Positions 1 to 7,137 of a stretch of 34,155 bases of DNA are shown here, piece by piece. Both the position numbers and the translations under genes were made by a program. The notes below the pieces were generated by a model that saw only the letters and a program-made list of their open reading frames with translations, was not told the origin of the DNA and searched no databases. Position 1 is the stretch's first letter; every line of letters starts with the position of its first letter. The stretch lies in contig JAGXAZ010000006.1 of NCBI GenBank assembly GCA_018971365.1, positions 1-34,155 of the forward strand, read 5' to 3'. Origin of the DNA: Gammaproteobacteria bacterium (GTDB taxonomy: Bacteria; Pseudomonadota; Gammaproteobacteria; Natronospirales; REEB76).

Positions 1-191
1 GCGGCGCGCACCGAGCCCATGTCCACTTCGATCAATCCGGCAATATCCGGATGTGTGGACTGGATGAACTCGACAATGCGCCCGAGATTGCGACCGGTAG
101 CGCGCATGTAGCCGCCGATTCCGGGCAGCGGAAAATTGAACGCCGGACCATGGCCGGCGCCGTAGCGGAGGTTATACAGCAGCAGACGCAC
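1..191 (-). CDS. Endonuclease/exonuclease/phosphatase family protein, N-terminal part (YbhP-like)
   Basis: The frame is open from a GTG at 191 leftwards off the window edge, so only about 63 N-terminal residues are visible. It begins MRLLLYNLRYGAG and continues with an IVEFIQSTHPDIAGLIEVD segment. This is the opening strand-helix-strand pattern of the EEP (DNase I-like) metal-dependent hydrolase fold, where the N in YN and the E in IEVD match the usual metal and catalytic positions. An in-frame TAG lies upstream near 249, and the GTG is the only start that gives the family N-terminus. The ORF track misses this gene because it is short and GTG-started. In E. coli the EEP gene ybhP sits beside clsB (ybhO). 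Here a ClsB-like gene is divergent from it, which supports the call. The substrate cannot be told from this fragment. Confidence 0.72.
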   Translation of the reverse strand, partial: MRLLLYNLRYGAGHGPAFNFPLPGIGGYMRATGRNLGRIVEFIQSTHPDIAGLIEVDMGSVRA

Positions 192-277
192 GCAAATGTC
201 AGACTTGAACCGTGACCGGTCGGTGACCGGACTGGCATACTTGCGACACTATAACAGCCTGATGATGCGGCGGGGCA
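192..277. promoter_or_regulatory. Divergent intergenic region with GTGACCGG direct repeats
   Basis: This 86-base spacer separates the divergent EEP-family and clsB-like genes. It contains GTGACCGG twice, at 212-219 and 223-230, spaced 11 bases (about one helical turn), with the perfect palindrome GACCGGTC at 214-221. On the minus strand TATAGT around 247-252 could be a -10 element for the EEP gene. This is motif reading only and no regulator is identified. Confidence 0.35.
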
Positions 278-1384
278 ATGCAGAAGCGCACTCTTGACCA
301 CCCGCCGGCGCACCGCGTCGCGGTCCCGCCGCTGCGCCTGTTCACCGAAGGCGACGAACTCTACGCGGTAATGCTCGCAGCCATCGGGCGCGCACGGCAT
401 TCCATCAAGCTCGAAAGTTACATCTTCGCGGACGACGAAATCGGCCGGCAATTTGCCACCGCACTTGGTGCCCGCGCCCGCACCGGCCTGCAGGTGCTGC
501 TGCATATAGACGCCGCCGGCTCGCTGTTCTGGGGCTCGCACCGGTTGGCAAAAGCACTGCGCCGCGACGGAGTGCATGTGCGCTGGTTCCATCGCTGGAG
601 CTGGCGCTACCCATCCCGCTATAACCGCCGCAACCACCGCAAGCTCCTGGTGGTGGACGGACGCATCGGTTTTCTCGGCGGGTTCAACATCCATCGCGAG
701 AATTCACGCGCGGTGTACGGCACGCGCCGCTGGCGCGACACGCACGTGGAAGTGCGGGGTGCCGCGGCGCATAACCTGCAGGTCATGTTCGACGCGTTCT
801 GGCGCGGCCAGCGTCTGCGCTCGCCCATCCTGCGCGCCGCTCAAGCTACGCTCATCACCAACCGCGCGCGCCATGGCCGACGGGTGTTGCGCGCGTTGTA
901 TGCCTTGCGCGCCGATTTTGCGCGGCGCCGCGTATGGCTGTGCACTCCGTACTTCGTGCCCGACCGGCGCACGCAACGCGCGTTGCGCAACGCCGCGCGC
1001 CGCGGCGTGGACGTGCGCGTACTGGTGCCGCGCCGGAGCGACGTGCGCATAGCGCAATGGGCCGCGCGTGCCGCCTATGCGGGCCTGCTGAATGCGGGCG
1101 TTAAAATCTACAAATATCAACCGCGCATGCTGCACGCCAAGACCCTGGTCGTGGATGGCGAGTGGGGCAGCGTGGGAACCGCCAACGTTGACTACCGAAG
1201 TTTCTTTCTGAACTACGAGTTGATCCTGACCTCACGTCAGCCGCAGTTTGTGGCGGAGCTGGATGCGCAATTTCTGGACGATCTGCGGCAGTCGGAGGCC
1301 GTGTATCCGGCGCGCTGGGCTCAACGGGGCTGGCTCGGCCGGGTGCTGGAATTGATTGGCTGGCTCGCCCGGCGGTGGCTGTGA
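278..1384 (+). CDS. clsB: Cardiolipin synthase, ClsB-like phospholipase D family
   Basis: This 368-residue protein has two phospholipase D (HKD) motifs: NHRKLLVVDG with H120, K122 and D127, and LHAKTLVVDG with H286, K288 and D293. Each is followed by the usual Gly-Asn stretch (GGFNI, GTANVDYRS). The family transfers phosphatidyl groups between phospholipids, typically to make cardiolipin, at the inner membrane. There are no N-terminal transmembrane segments like those of ClsA, so the ClsB (YbhO) or ClsC type fits better. The length is slightly below E. coli ClsB (about 413 residues). The start follows a weak GGCGGGG ribosome site, and the conserved N-terminal core (LFTEGDELY) begins 21 residues in. 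A neighbouring EEP gene, as in the E. coli ybh locus, supports ClsB. The exact lipid substrates are inferred from family. Confidence 0.85.
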   Translation: MQKRTLDHPPAHRVAVPPLRLFTEGDELYAVMLAAIGRARHSIKLESYIFADDEIGRQFATALGARARTGLQVLLHIDAAGSLFWGSHRLAKALRRDGVHVRWFHRWSWRYPSRYNRRNHRKLLVVDGRIGFLGGFNIHRENSRAVYGTRRWRDTHVEVRGAAAHNLQVMFDAFWRGQRLRSPILRAAQATLITNRARHGRRVLRALYALRADFARRRVWLCTPYFVPDRRTQRALRNAARRGVDVRVLVPRRSDVRIAQWAARAAYAGLLNAGVKIYKYQPRMLHAKTLVVDGEWGSVGTANVDYRSFFLNYELILTSRQPQFVAELDAQFLDDLRQSEAVYPARWAQRGWLGRVLELIGWLARRWL

Positions 1385-1694
1385 ATCCACACGCAAGCCC
1401 TGCGTCCGAGTCGCATGGACGCGCCTGTCATGACCCACTCCGAGGGAGGATCTACGCGTAGTCAGTCGTGCGCTCATCTGCGGCCGTTAGAGCGTGAAGC
1501 GATTGATCCAATTATTCATGGTATGTCTATAAGACATTGACACAGCAATACTTTGCATCGCAAAAATTGAATGTCCGATCCGGCGTGGAGTTCGGACTCC
1601 AAGTCAATTGGCTGCGTGCGTGGTAGAGTGAACACCGACTCGCGATTCGTCTTCCCGCTGTTCCCAATACAGGCACAGCAGTCGCAGGAATAAT
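1385..1694. promoter_or_regulatory. Upstream region of the Rieske/FAD gene with palindrome, -35 box and hairpin
   Basis: This is a 310-base gene-free stretch. It contains the perfect inverted repeat ATGTCT-ATA-AGACAT at 1523-1537, immediately followed by a consensus -35 hexamer TTGACA at 1537-1542. No good -10 lies at the expected distance, which suggests an activated promoter or a chance match. A second element at 1586-1601 is a six-pair stem TGGAGT/ACTCCA with loop TCGG and no T-run, so it looks like a leader hairpin rather than a terminator. AGGA precedes the ATG at 1695 by six bases and is the ribosome site of the next gene. Confidence 0.4.
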
Positions 1695-3230
1695 ATGTCG
1701 AATACTACCGATTCCGGGCCGGACTTCGCGGCCGGCGTATCAATTGCTGATATTCCCGAAGGACGATCCTTCCCGGGCCATGTCGGCAAAGATGCAGTGA
1801 TTTTGACACGCCAGGGCGAGGAGATATTTGCTACCGGCGCCATATGTACGCACTACCACGGCCCCCTGGCCAAGGGGTTGGTGGTGGGAGAAACGGTGCG
1901 CTGCCCGTGGCATCACGCTTGTTTCAGCCTGCGCAGCGGTGAAGTGCTGTCCCCGCCTGGGCTCAATCCCATCCCGTGCTGGCGGGTCGAACAGCGCGAC
2001 GGCAAGGTGTTCGTGCGCGACAAGCAACCGCTGGCCCAACGCAGCCGTCGGCCTAAACCGGGTAAACCCGCAAACCCAGAATCGGTGGTGATTGTCGGCG
2101 GCGGGGCCGCAGCTGAAGCGGCGGCCACCACGCTGCGGTTCTGCGGGTACGACCGGCCCATCACCCTGCTGAGTGCCGAGGACGGCCTGCCGCCGGACCG
2201 GCCGAATCTGTCCAAGGATTACCTCGCGGGCACGGCCCCGGAAGCCTGGGTGCCGGTGCGCGGGGAAAACCATTACCGCGACCACGACATCCGTCTGCTC
2301 AGCAATACCCGGGTCATGGCGCTCGATCCCGGGCACAAAACCCTGCGCACGCAGGATGGCCGCGAGTTCAACTATGGCGCATTGCTGCTTGCCACCGGCG
2401 CCGAGCCAATCCGCCTGAAGATTCCCGGCGCTGATTCGCCACGGTTGCACTATGTGCGCAGCGTGGCCGACAGCCGCGGCATCATCCGCGCGGTGGAGCA
2501 GGGCGCGCGACGTGCGCTGGTGATCGGCGCGAGCTTCATCGGCCTGGAAGTCGCGGCGGCGCTGCGCACACGCAAACTCGAGGTGCACGTGGTGGCGCCG
2601 GAGCTGCATCTCATGGAGCGCGTGTTCGGCACGGCGTTGGGCGATTTCATTCTTGGCCTGCACGAATCCAAGGGAGTGGTGTTCCATCTCGGCCGCACGG
2701 TCTCCGCCATCGGTGAGCACGGAGTAACACTCAGCACCGGCGAAATTCTGGAAACCGATCTGATCGTGGCCGGCATCGGTGTACGGCCGGTGACTGCACT
2801 GGCGGAGCATGCAGGTCTCAAAGTTGAACGCGGCGTGGTGGTGGATGAATACCTGCGTACTAATGCGCCCGATGTGTACGCGGCGGGCGACATCGCCCGC
2901 TGGCCCGATCCGCACAGTCAGCAAAACATCCGCGTGGAGCATTGGGCGGTAGCCCAGCACCAGGGCCAGGTGGCCGCGCGCAACATGCTGGGTTATGGCG
3001 AACGTTACACCGCCGTGCCGTTTTTCTGGAGCCAGCACTACGACGTGAGCTTCAACTACTCGGGCCACGCCGAGAGCTGGGACCGCATCGAGCTGGACGG
3101 CAATCTGGCCAAGTTCGATTGTGCCGTGACCTACTTCCAGGGCAAACGTGCGCTGGCACTCGCCACCTTGTGGCGCGACCGCCAGAGTCTCGAGTGGGAA
3201 GCCCGCATGCAGGAGCGGGTCGCCCACTGA
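1695..3230 (+). CDS. Rieske [2Fe-2S] - FAD/NAD(P) disulfide-reductase fusion (AIFM3/ferredoxin-reductase type)
   Basis: This 511-residue protein fuses two modules. Residues about 10-108 form a Rieske domain whose cluster ligands are complete: C51 and H53 in CTHYHG, and C70 and H73 in CPWHH. After a Pro/Lys/Arg linker (about 112-128), residues about 130-440 form a two-dinucleotide-fold reductase. It has an FAD motif VVIVGGGAAAEAA (131-143), a second NAD(P) fold ALVIGASFIGLEVA (274-287), and the FAD-binding DVYAAGDIARWPD (393-405). A C-terminal reductase dimerisation-type domain follows. The protein should pass electrons between NAD(P)H, FAD and a 2Fe-2S centre in the cytoplasm. It lacks a signal peptide. 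Relatives include eukaryotic AIFM3 and oxygenase ferredoxin reductases, but no oxygenase gene lies nearby, so its partner is unknown. AGGA six bases before the ATG supports the start. Confidence 0.88.
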   Translation: MSNTTDSGPDFAAGVSIADIPEGRSFPGHVGKDAVILTRQGEEIFATGAICTHYHGPLAKGLVVGETVRCPWHHACFSLRSGEVLSPPGLNPIPCWRVEQRDGKVFVRDKQPLAQRSRRPKPGKPANPESVVIVGGGAAAEAAATTLRFCGYDRPITLLSAEDGLPPDRPNLSKDYLAGTAPEAWVPVRGENHYRDHDIRLLSNTRVMALDPGHKTLRTQDGREFNYGALLLATGAEPIRLKIPGADSPRLHYVRSVADSRGIIRAVEQGARRALVIGASFIGLEVAAALRTRKLEVHVVAPELHLMERVFGTALGDFILGLHESKGVVFHLGRTVSAIGEHGVTLSTGEILETDLIVAGIGVRPVTALAEHAGLKVERGVVVDEYLRTNAPDVYAAGDIARWPDPHSQQNIRVEHWAVAQHQGQVAARNMLGYGERYTAVPFFWSQHYDVSFNYSGHAESWDRIELDGNLAKFDCAVTYFQGKRALALATLWRDRQSLEWEARMQERVAH

Positions 3231-3327
3231 GATTTGAGCGTGTAGCGGGTGCACGGTTTACGCGCTAACATTTTGACGCGCAAGAATATCTGCGGATTTT
3301 CGCCGCCATTCCCGTCGGGAGAGACTC

Positions 3328-5487
3328 ATGTCGCGTTTACTGCCTAAGATGCCCGGATTACCCTTGGCTGTCGCGCTGCTCGCACTCGTCGGTGTCGGCA
3401 GCTACGCACAACCGGCAGCGCAGACCTTCAGCATGGAGCAGATACTCGGCTATCCGTACCCCAGCAATCTGGTGTCTTCTCCCAATGGCAACGTGATTGC
3501 CTGGGTGCTGGACCAGCGCGGGGTGCGCAACATCTGGGTGGCGTTCGGTCCGAACTACCAGCCGAAGCTGGTGACGCACTACGAAAACGACGACGGTCAG
3601 GAACTCAGCAACCTGAGCATTTCCACCGACGGCCAATACCTGGTGTACGTGCGCGGCGGCGACCACGATGCGAACTGGCCGGAATTCCCGCCGCCCGATC
3701 CTGCCTCGAGCCCGGTGGAGTCTAAAGTGCAAGTGTGGTCCGTGTCCCTGACCACCGGCGAGCCGCGGGTGCTGGCTGAGGGCGACGCACCGGCGATATC
3801 TCCCGACGGCAAGCGCGTGGCCTTCATCCACCGGCCGGAAAACAGCGTGTGGTGGATACCGATTGACGGCAGCCAGAAAGCCCAGCAGCTGTTCTTCGAT
3901 CGCGGTCACGATTCCGACCTGCAGTGGTCGCCCGACGGTAGCGCGTTGGCCTTTGTCTCGGACCGCGGCGACCACAGCTTCATCGGCGTTTACCGCAACG
4001 ACAGCACGCCCATCGAATACCTGGCGCCTTCGACGGCCAACGACCTGGAACCGCGCTGGTCGGCAGACGGCACACGCATCGCGTTTCTGCGCACCCCCGG
4101 CAGCGGCGGTGCGCCGCAGTCCGTCCTCGAATGGCATCCCGTGCCGTGGTCGGTGTGGGTGGCGAGTGCGCAAAGCGGGCAGGGGCGCGCCATCTGGGAC
4201 AGCCCGGATACGCTGCGCGCTTCATTTCCACAGGAAGGCGGTGATCCGGATCTGCACTGGGTGGCCGGCAACCAGCTGGCCTTCCTCTGCGAGATGGACA
4301 ACTGGCCGCATCTTTACGTGGTGTCGGCGAACGGCGGCAACGCGCACCTGCTGACTCCCGGCAAGTTCATGATCGAGGATCTGGCGGTGGCGCCCGGCGG
4401 CAAGTTCCTGGTGTATTCCGCCAACAGCGGCAGCACGCCCGGCGACGACGACCGCCGCCACCTGTTTCGCGTCGCGGTGAGCGGCGGCGCTCCCCAAGCC
4501 GTAACCAGCGGCACTCACAGTCAGTGGAGTCCGGTACTGACGAATGCCGGCAAGTCGCTGGCCTTTGTGGACGCCGGCGCGCGGCAGCCGCCGCTGGTCA
4601 TGGTGGGCGCAGTTGACGCGCATCATTGGCTTACGCTGGATCGCAACCAGATACCCGATGATTTCCCCACCGACCAGCTGGTCGTACCCCAACGGGTGAG
4701 CTTCCGGTCCGCCGATGGCTGGCAAGTGCAGGGCCAGTTGTTTGAAAAGCCGGGCCGCGCGGCCAAGAAACCGGCGATCATTTTCGTGCACGGCGGACCG
4801 CCACGGCAGATGCTGCTCACCTGGCACAACATGGATTACTACAGCAACAGTTATGCCGTGAACCAGTATCTCGCCAACCACGGTTTCATCGTGCTGTCCG
4901 TGAATTACCGCCTGAGCATCGGTTACGGCCACGATTTCCATTACCCGGCGCATTGGGGGCCGACCGGTGCTTCGGAATATCAGGACGTGCTTGCGGGGGC
5001 ACGCTTCTTGCAGCGCGATGCGCGCGTGGACGCGCGGCGCATCGGCATTTGGGGCGGATCCTACGGTGGTTATCTCACCGCGCTCGCCTTGGCGCGCAAC
5101 TCCGATATCTTCAAGGCCGGCGTGGATTTCCATGGCGTGCATGACTGGTCGATGTTCGCGGACGACTGGTTCGGCAAACCCATGCAGCGTTATCAGATGC
5201 CGGACATGAAAGCGCTCATGAAGACCTTCTGGGAATCCTCCCCGGATGCCGATATTGCGAAATGGAAATCACCGGTGCTGCTGGTCCAGGGCGACGACGA
5301 CCGCAACGTGCACTTCCATCAGATGGTGGATTTGGTGCGCCGCCTGCAAGTGCAGCATGTGCCGTACCAGGAAATCGTCATCCCCAATGAAATCCACGGT
5401 TTCCTGCGTTACCACTCCTGGCTCGAAGCCGATCAGGCCACGGCGGAGTTTTTCGCACAGCAGTTTGCCGGCACCCACGGTAGCTGA
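3328..5487 (+). CDS. Exported S9-family prolyl oligopeptidase-type serine peptidase
   Basis: This 719-residue protein starts with a basic, then hydrophobic, signal peptide (LPLAVALLALVGVGSYA, probable cleavage near residue 27), so it is likely periplasmic or secreted. Residues about 35-440 show repeated PDG-type blades (SPDGKRVAF, WSPDGSALAF, WSADGTRIAF) typical of the beta-propeller that filters substrates in this family. Residues about 455-715 form the alpha/beta hydrolase. The nucleophile is S578 in GGSYGGY, the acid is D658 in GDDDRNV, and the base is H690 in IHGF. HGGPP near residue 490 is the usual oxyanion strand. Length and layout match dipeptidyl/acylaminoacyl peptidases of family S9. 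Exact specificity cannot be read. GGGAGAG seven or so bases upstream supports the ATG. Its stop overlaps the dadA start, so the two are probably co-translated. Confidence 0.9.
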   Translation: MSRLLPKMPGLPLAVALLALVGVGSYAQPAAQTFSMEQILGYPYPSNLVSSPNGNVIAWVLDQRGVRNIWVAFGPNYQPKLVTHYENDDGQELSNLSISTDGQYLVYVRGGDHDANWPEFPPPDPASSPVESKVQVWSVSLTTGEPRVLAEGDAPAISPDGKRVAFIHRPENSVWWIPIDGSQKAQQLFFDRGHDSDLQWSPDGSALAFVSDRGDHSFIGVYRNDSTPIEYLAPSTANDLEPRWSADGTRIAFLRTPGSGGAPQSVLEWHPVPWSVWVASAQSGQGRAIWDSPDTLRASFPQEGGDPDLHWVAGNQLAFLCEMDNWPHLYVVSANGGNAHLLTPGKFMIEDLAVAPGGKFLVYSANSGSTPGDDDRRHLFRVAVSGGAPQAVTSGTHSQWSPVLTNAGKSLAFVDAGARQPPLVMVGAVDAHHWLTLDRNQIPDDFPTDQLVVPQRVSFRSADGWQVQGQLFEKPGRAAKKPAIIFVHGGPPRQMLLTWHNMDYYSNSYAVNQYLANHGFIVLSVNYRLSIGYGHDFHYPAHWGPTGASEYQDVLAGARFLQRDARVDARRIGIWGGSYGGYLTALALARNSDIFKAGVDFHGVHDWSMFADDWFGKPMQRYQMPDMKALMKTFWESSPDADIAKWKSPVLLVQGDDDRNVHFHQMVDLVRRLQVQHVPYQEIVIPNEIHGFLRYHSWLEADQATAEFFAQQFAGTHGS

Positions 5488-6758
5488 TGAAGCGCTCGGC
5501 CGTCGTTATCGGCGCCGGGCTGCTCGGCACCACGACCGCGTGGTTTCTCGCGCAGCGGGACTTCGACGTTACCGTGGTCGAGCGCCGTGCCGGCCCGGGG
5601 CTGGAGACCAGTTTTGCCAACGGCGGTTTGCTGACGCCCAGTGAGGCCGATCCATGGAACGCGCCCGGCACCTTCGGGCGTGTGCTGCGCTGGCTGGGGC
5701 GCGAGAATTCGCCCTTGCTGTTGCGGCCGCGCGCGTTGCCCGGGATGCTGCGCTGGGGCTGGTGTTTTCTGCGCGCGTCCCGGCCGCAGCCGCATCTGCG
5801 CTCCACAGAAGCGACATTGCGGCTGGCGCTGTACAGTCTGGCCACGTTGGAAGCTCTCGACAGGGAGCTTGCGCTCGATTATCAGCATCTCCACTGCGGC
5901 ACCCTGAAGGTTTTCCGCGAACGCCGCGGTCTGCTGGAAACCCGGCGTCTGGCCGAGCGCCTGCGGCCCCAGGGCCTGGATTCACGCATGCTGGATCGGG
6001 ACGCGGCCGTGGCCCTGGAACCCCTGCTCGCAGATGCTGCACACAATCTGGTCGGCGCCATTCATTATCCGCACGACGGCAGCGGCGATGCCTACCTGTT
6101 TACCGCGGCCATGCAACGGCACGCGGCCGCGGCGGGCGTGCGCTTCCAATTCGATACCGAGATTTCGCGCATGCAGGCGGATGGCCACTCCATTCGCGTC
6201 TTGCACAGCAATTGCGGCGAAATTCAGGCTGACGTTTATGTGCTGGCAGCCGGCAGCTACAGCCCGATGCTCACGCGCCCGCTGCAGCTGTCATTGCCCA
6301 TCTATCCGGTGAAAGGCTATTCGCTTACGCTGCAGGCCGCGCCCGGGCGGCAACTGCAGGTCCCGGTGGTGGACTTCGAGCAGAAGATCGTGATTGCGCC
6401 GCTGGGCGACCGGATTCGGATTGCGGGTACGGCCGAATTCAACGGCTACGATACCGCGGACAACACCGCGCGCAGCAGCGCGTGTTTGCGGCAGGCGCTC
6501 GCGTTGCTGCCGAAGCTTGCCGATGCCGCGGCGGGAGAGGGCAAGGTGACGCACTGGACCGGACTGCGCCCCATGACCTGCGATGGCCCGCCGATTTTGG
6601 GTGCCACGCCCTACACCAATCTGTACCTGAACACGGGACATGGTCCGCTGGGCTGGACGCTGTGCGCGGGCTCGGCGCAGCTGGTCGCCGATATCGTGGC
6701 AGGCAGGCCGCCCGCGATTAATCCTGAAGAATACTGCCTCAACCGCTTTAACAGCTGA
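5487..6758 (+). CDS. dadA: D-amino acid dehydrogenase (DadA-type FAD oxidoreductase)
   Basis: This 423-residue protein begins with an FAD dinucleotide motif VVIGAGLLGTTTAWFLA (GAGLLG at 9-14). The DadA hallmark SFANGGLLTPSEADPWNAPG follows, with a C-terminal NTGHGPLGWTLCAGSA closing the FAD site. Length and both ends match the DadA family, which oxidatively deaminates D-amino acids to keto acids and passes electrons to the membrane quinone pool. The start ATG overlaps the peptidase stop by one base (TGATG), and there is no strong ribosome site of its own, which points to translational coupling. The usual alanine racemase partner (dadX) is absent. The family also includes related glycine and hydroxyproline oxidases, so the precise substrate is inferred. 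Confidence 0.85.
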   Translation: MKRSAVVIGAGLLGTTTAWFLAQRDFDVTVVERRAGPGLETSFANGGLLTPSEADPWNAPGTFGRVLRWLGRENSPLLLRPRALPGMLRWGWCFLRASRPQPHLRSTEATLRLALYSLATLEALDRELALDYQHLHCGTLKVFRERRGLLETRRLAERLRPQGLDSRMLDRDAAVALEPLLADAAHNLVGAIHYPHDGSGDAYLFTAAMQRHAAAAGVRFQFDTEISRMQADGHSIRVLHSNCGEIQADVYVLAAGSYSPMLTRPLQLSLPIYPVKGYSLTLQAAPGRQLQVPVVDFEQKIVIAPLGDRIRIAGTAEFNGYDTADNTARSSACLRQALALLPKLADAAAGEGKVTHWTGLRPMTCDGPPILGATPYTNLYLNTGHGPLGWTLCAGSAQLVADIVAGRPPAINPEEYCLNRFNS

Positions 6759-6926
6759 TCCGCTGCACTGCAGGAAGCGCAAGCGCGTGAATCGCCAGAG
6801 CCCACTCGCTGCCTTCCCCGGTCGTATGGCAAGCGCAGCATTAATGACGGTCACATTCCCTTGGGCATCAAAAGTCTGATGTACTACGGGTGCGGGTGTT
6901 ACTTGGACGTTATAAGGTGGGCTTAA

Positions 6927-6965
6927 TAGGTCCGGTATCTAGGTCCGGAGGCTAGGTCCGGAGGG
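6927..6965. repeat. 13-bp tandem repeat, three copies
   Basis: TAGGTCCGG occurs at 6927, 6940 and 6953 with a constant 13-base period. The last two full units differ only at the final base (TAGGTCCGGAGGC / TAGGTCCGGAGGG), and the first ends TATC. The array lies in a convergent intergenic spacer and no copy was noticed elsewhere in the window. Function unknown. Confidence 0.8.
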
Positions 6966-6996
6966 GTACGGCCGACCCGGCACTGGACTCGGCTTT

Positions 6997-7039
6997 GAGA
7001 TACGCGCATATCTCTAGAATGCGCATAATGTATATTATG
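6997..7039. repeat. Two adjacent AT-rich inverted repeats
   Basis: GAGATA-CGCGCA-TATCTC spans 6997-7014, and CATAAT-GTAT-ATTATG spans 7024-7039. Both have perfect six-base arms. They sit nine bases apart in the same spacer as the tandem repeat. They could be protein-binding sites or weak hairpins. Nothing identifies a binder. Confidence 0.55.
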
Positions 7040-7137
7040 GTTAATTTAAGCTGTAAGTCTGAGGCAGGTTCGATCCGACTGAAATAACCCCTTCTTCTGA
7101 CCTGTAGACCGACGCACGACGGCCCAAAGTTCAGGAT

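Larger units (their letters stand above)
6759..7137. other. Gene-free convergent spacer
   Basis: These 379 bases lie between the 3' ends of dadA (plus) and the TPR-hydroxylase gene (minus). Reading both strands I find no ORF with credible family features. The right half is AT-richer than the surroundings and holds the tandem repeat and inverted repeats listed separately. No stem followed by a T-run is evident, so the terminators of the two converging operons are not obvious. Confidence 0.6.

Noticed and set aside
32-694. 220-residue minus-strand ORF across the left divergent region
   Set aside because: It runs antisense through clsB and in a different frame from the real EEP-family gene that starts at 191.
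1740-3254. 504-residue minus-strand ORF opposite the Rieske/FAD gene
   Set aside because: It is fully antisense to a gene with complete motifs. The sequence has no domain pattern and reflects high GC at codon position 3.
3231-3327. Promoter for the S9 peptidase gene at TTGACG (3273-3278)
   Set aside because: No recognisable -10 hexamer at 16-18 bases, so the match is not supported.
4222-5142. 306-residue minus-strand ORF opposite the S9 peptidase
   Set aside because: Antisense shadow. The plus strand carries the intact catalytic triad.
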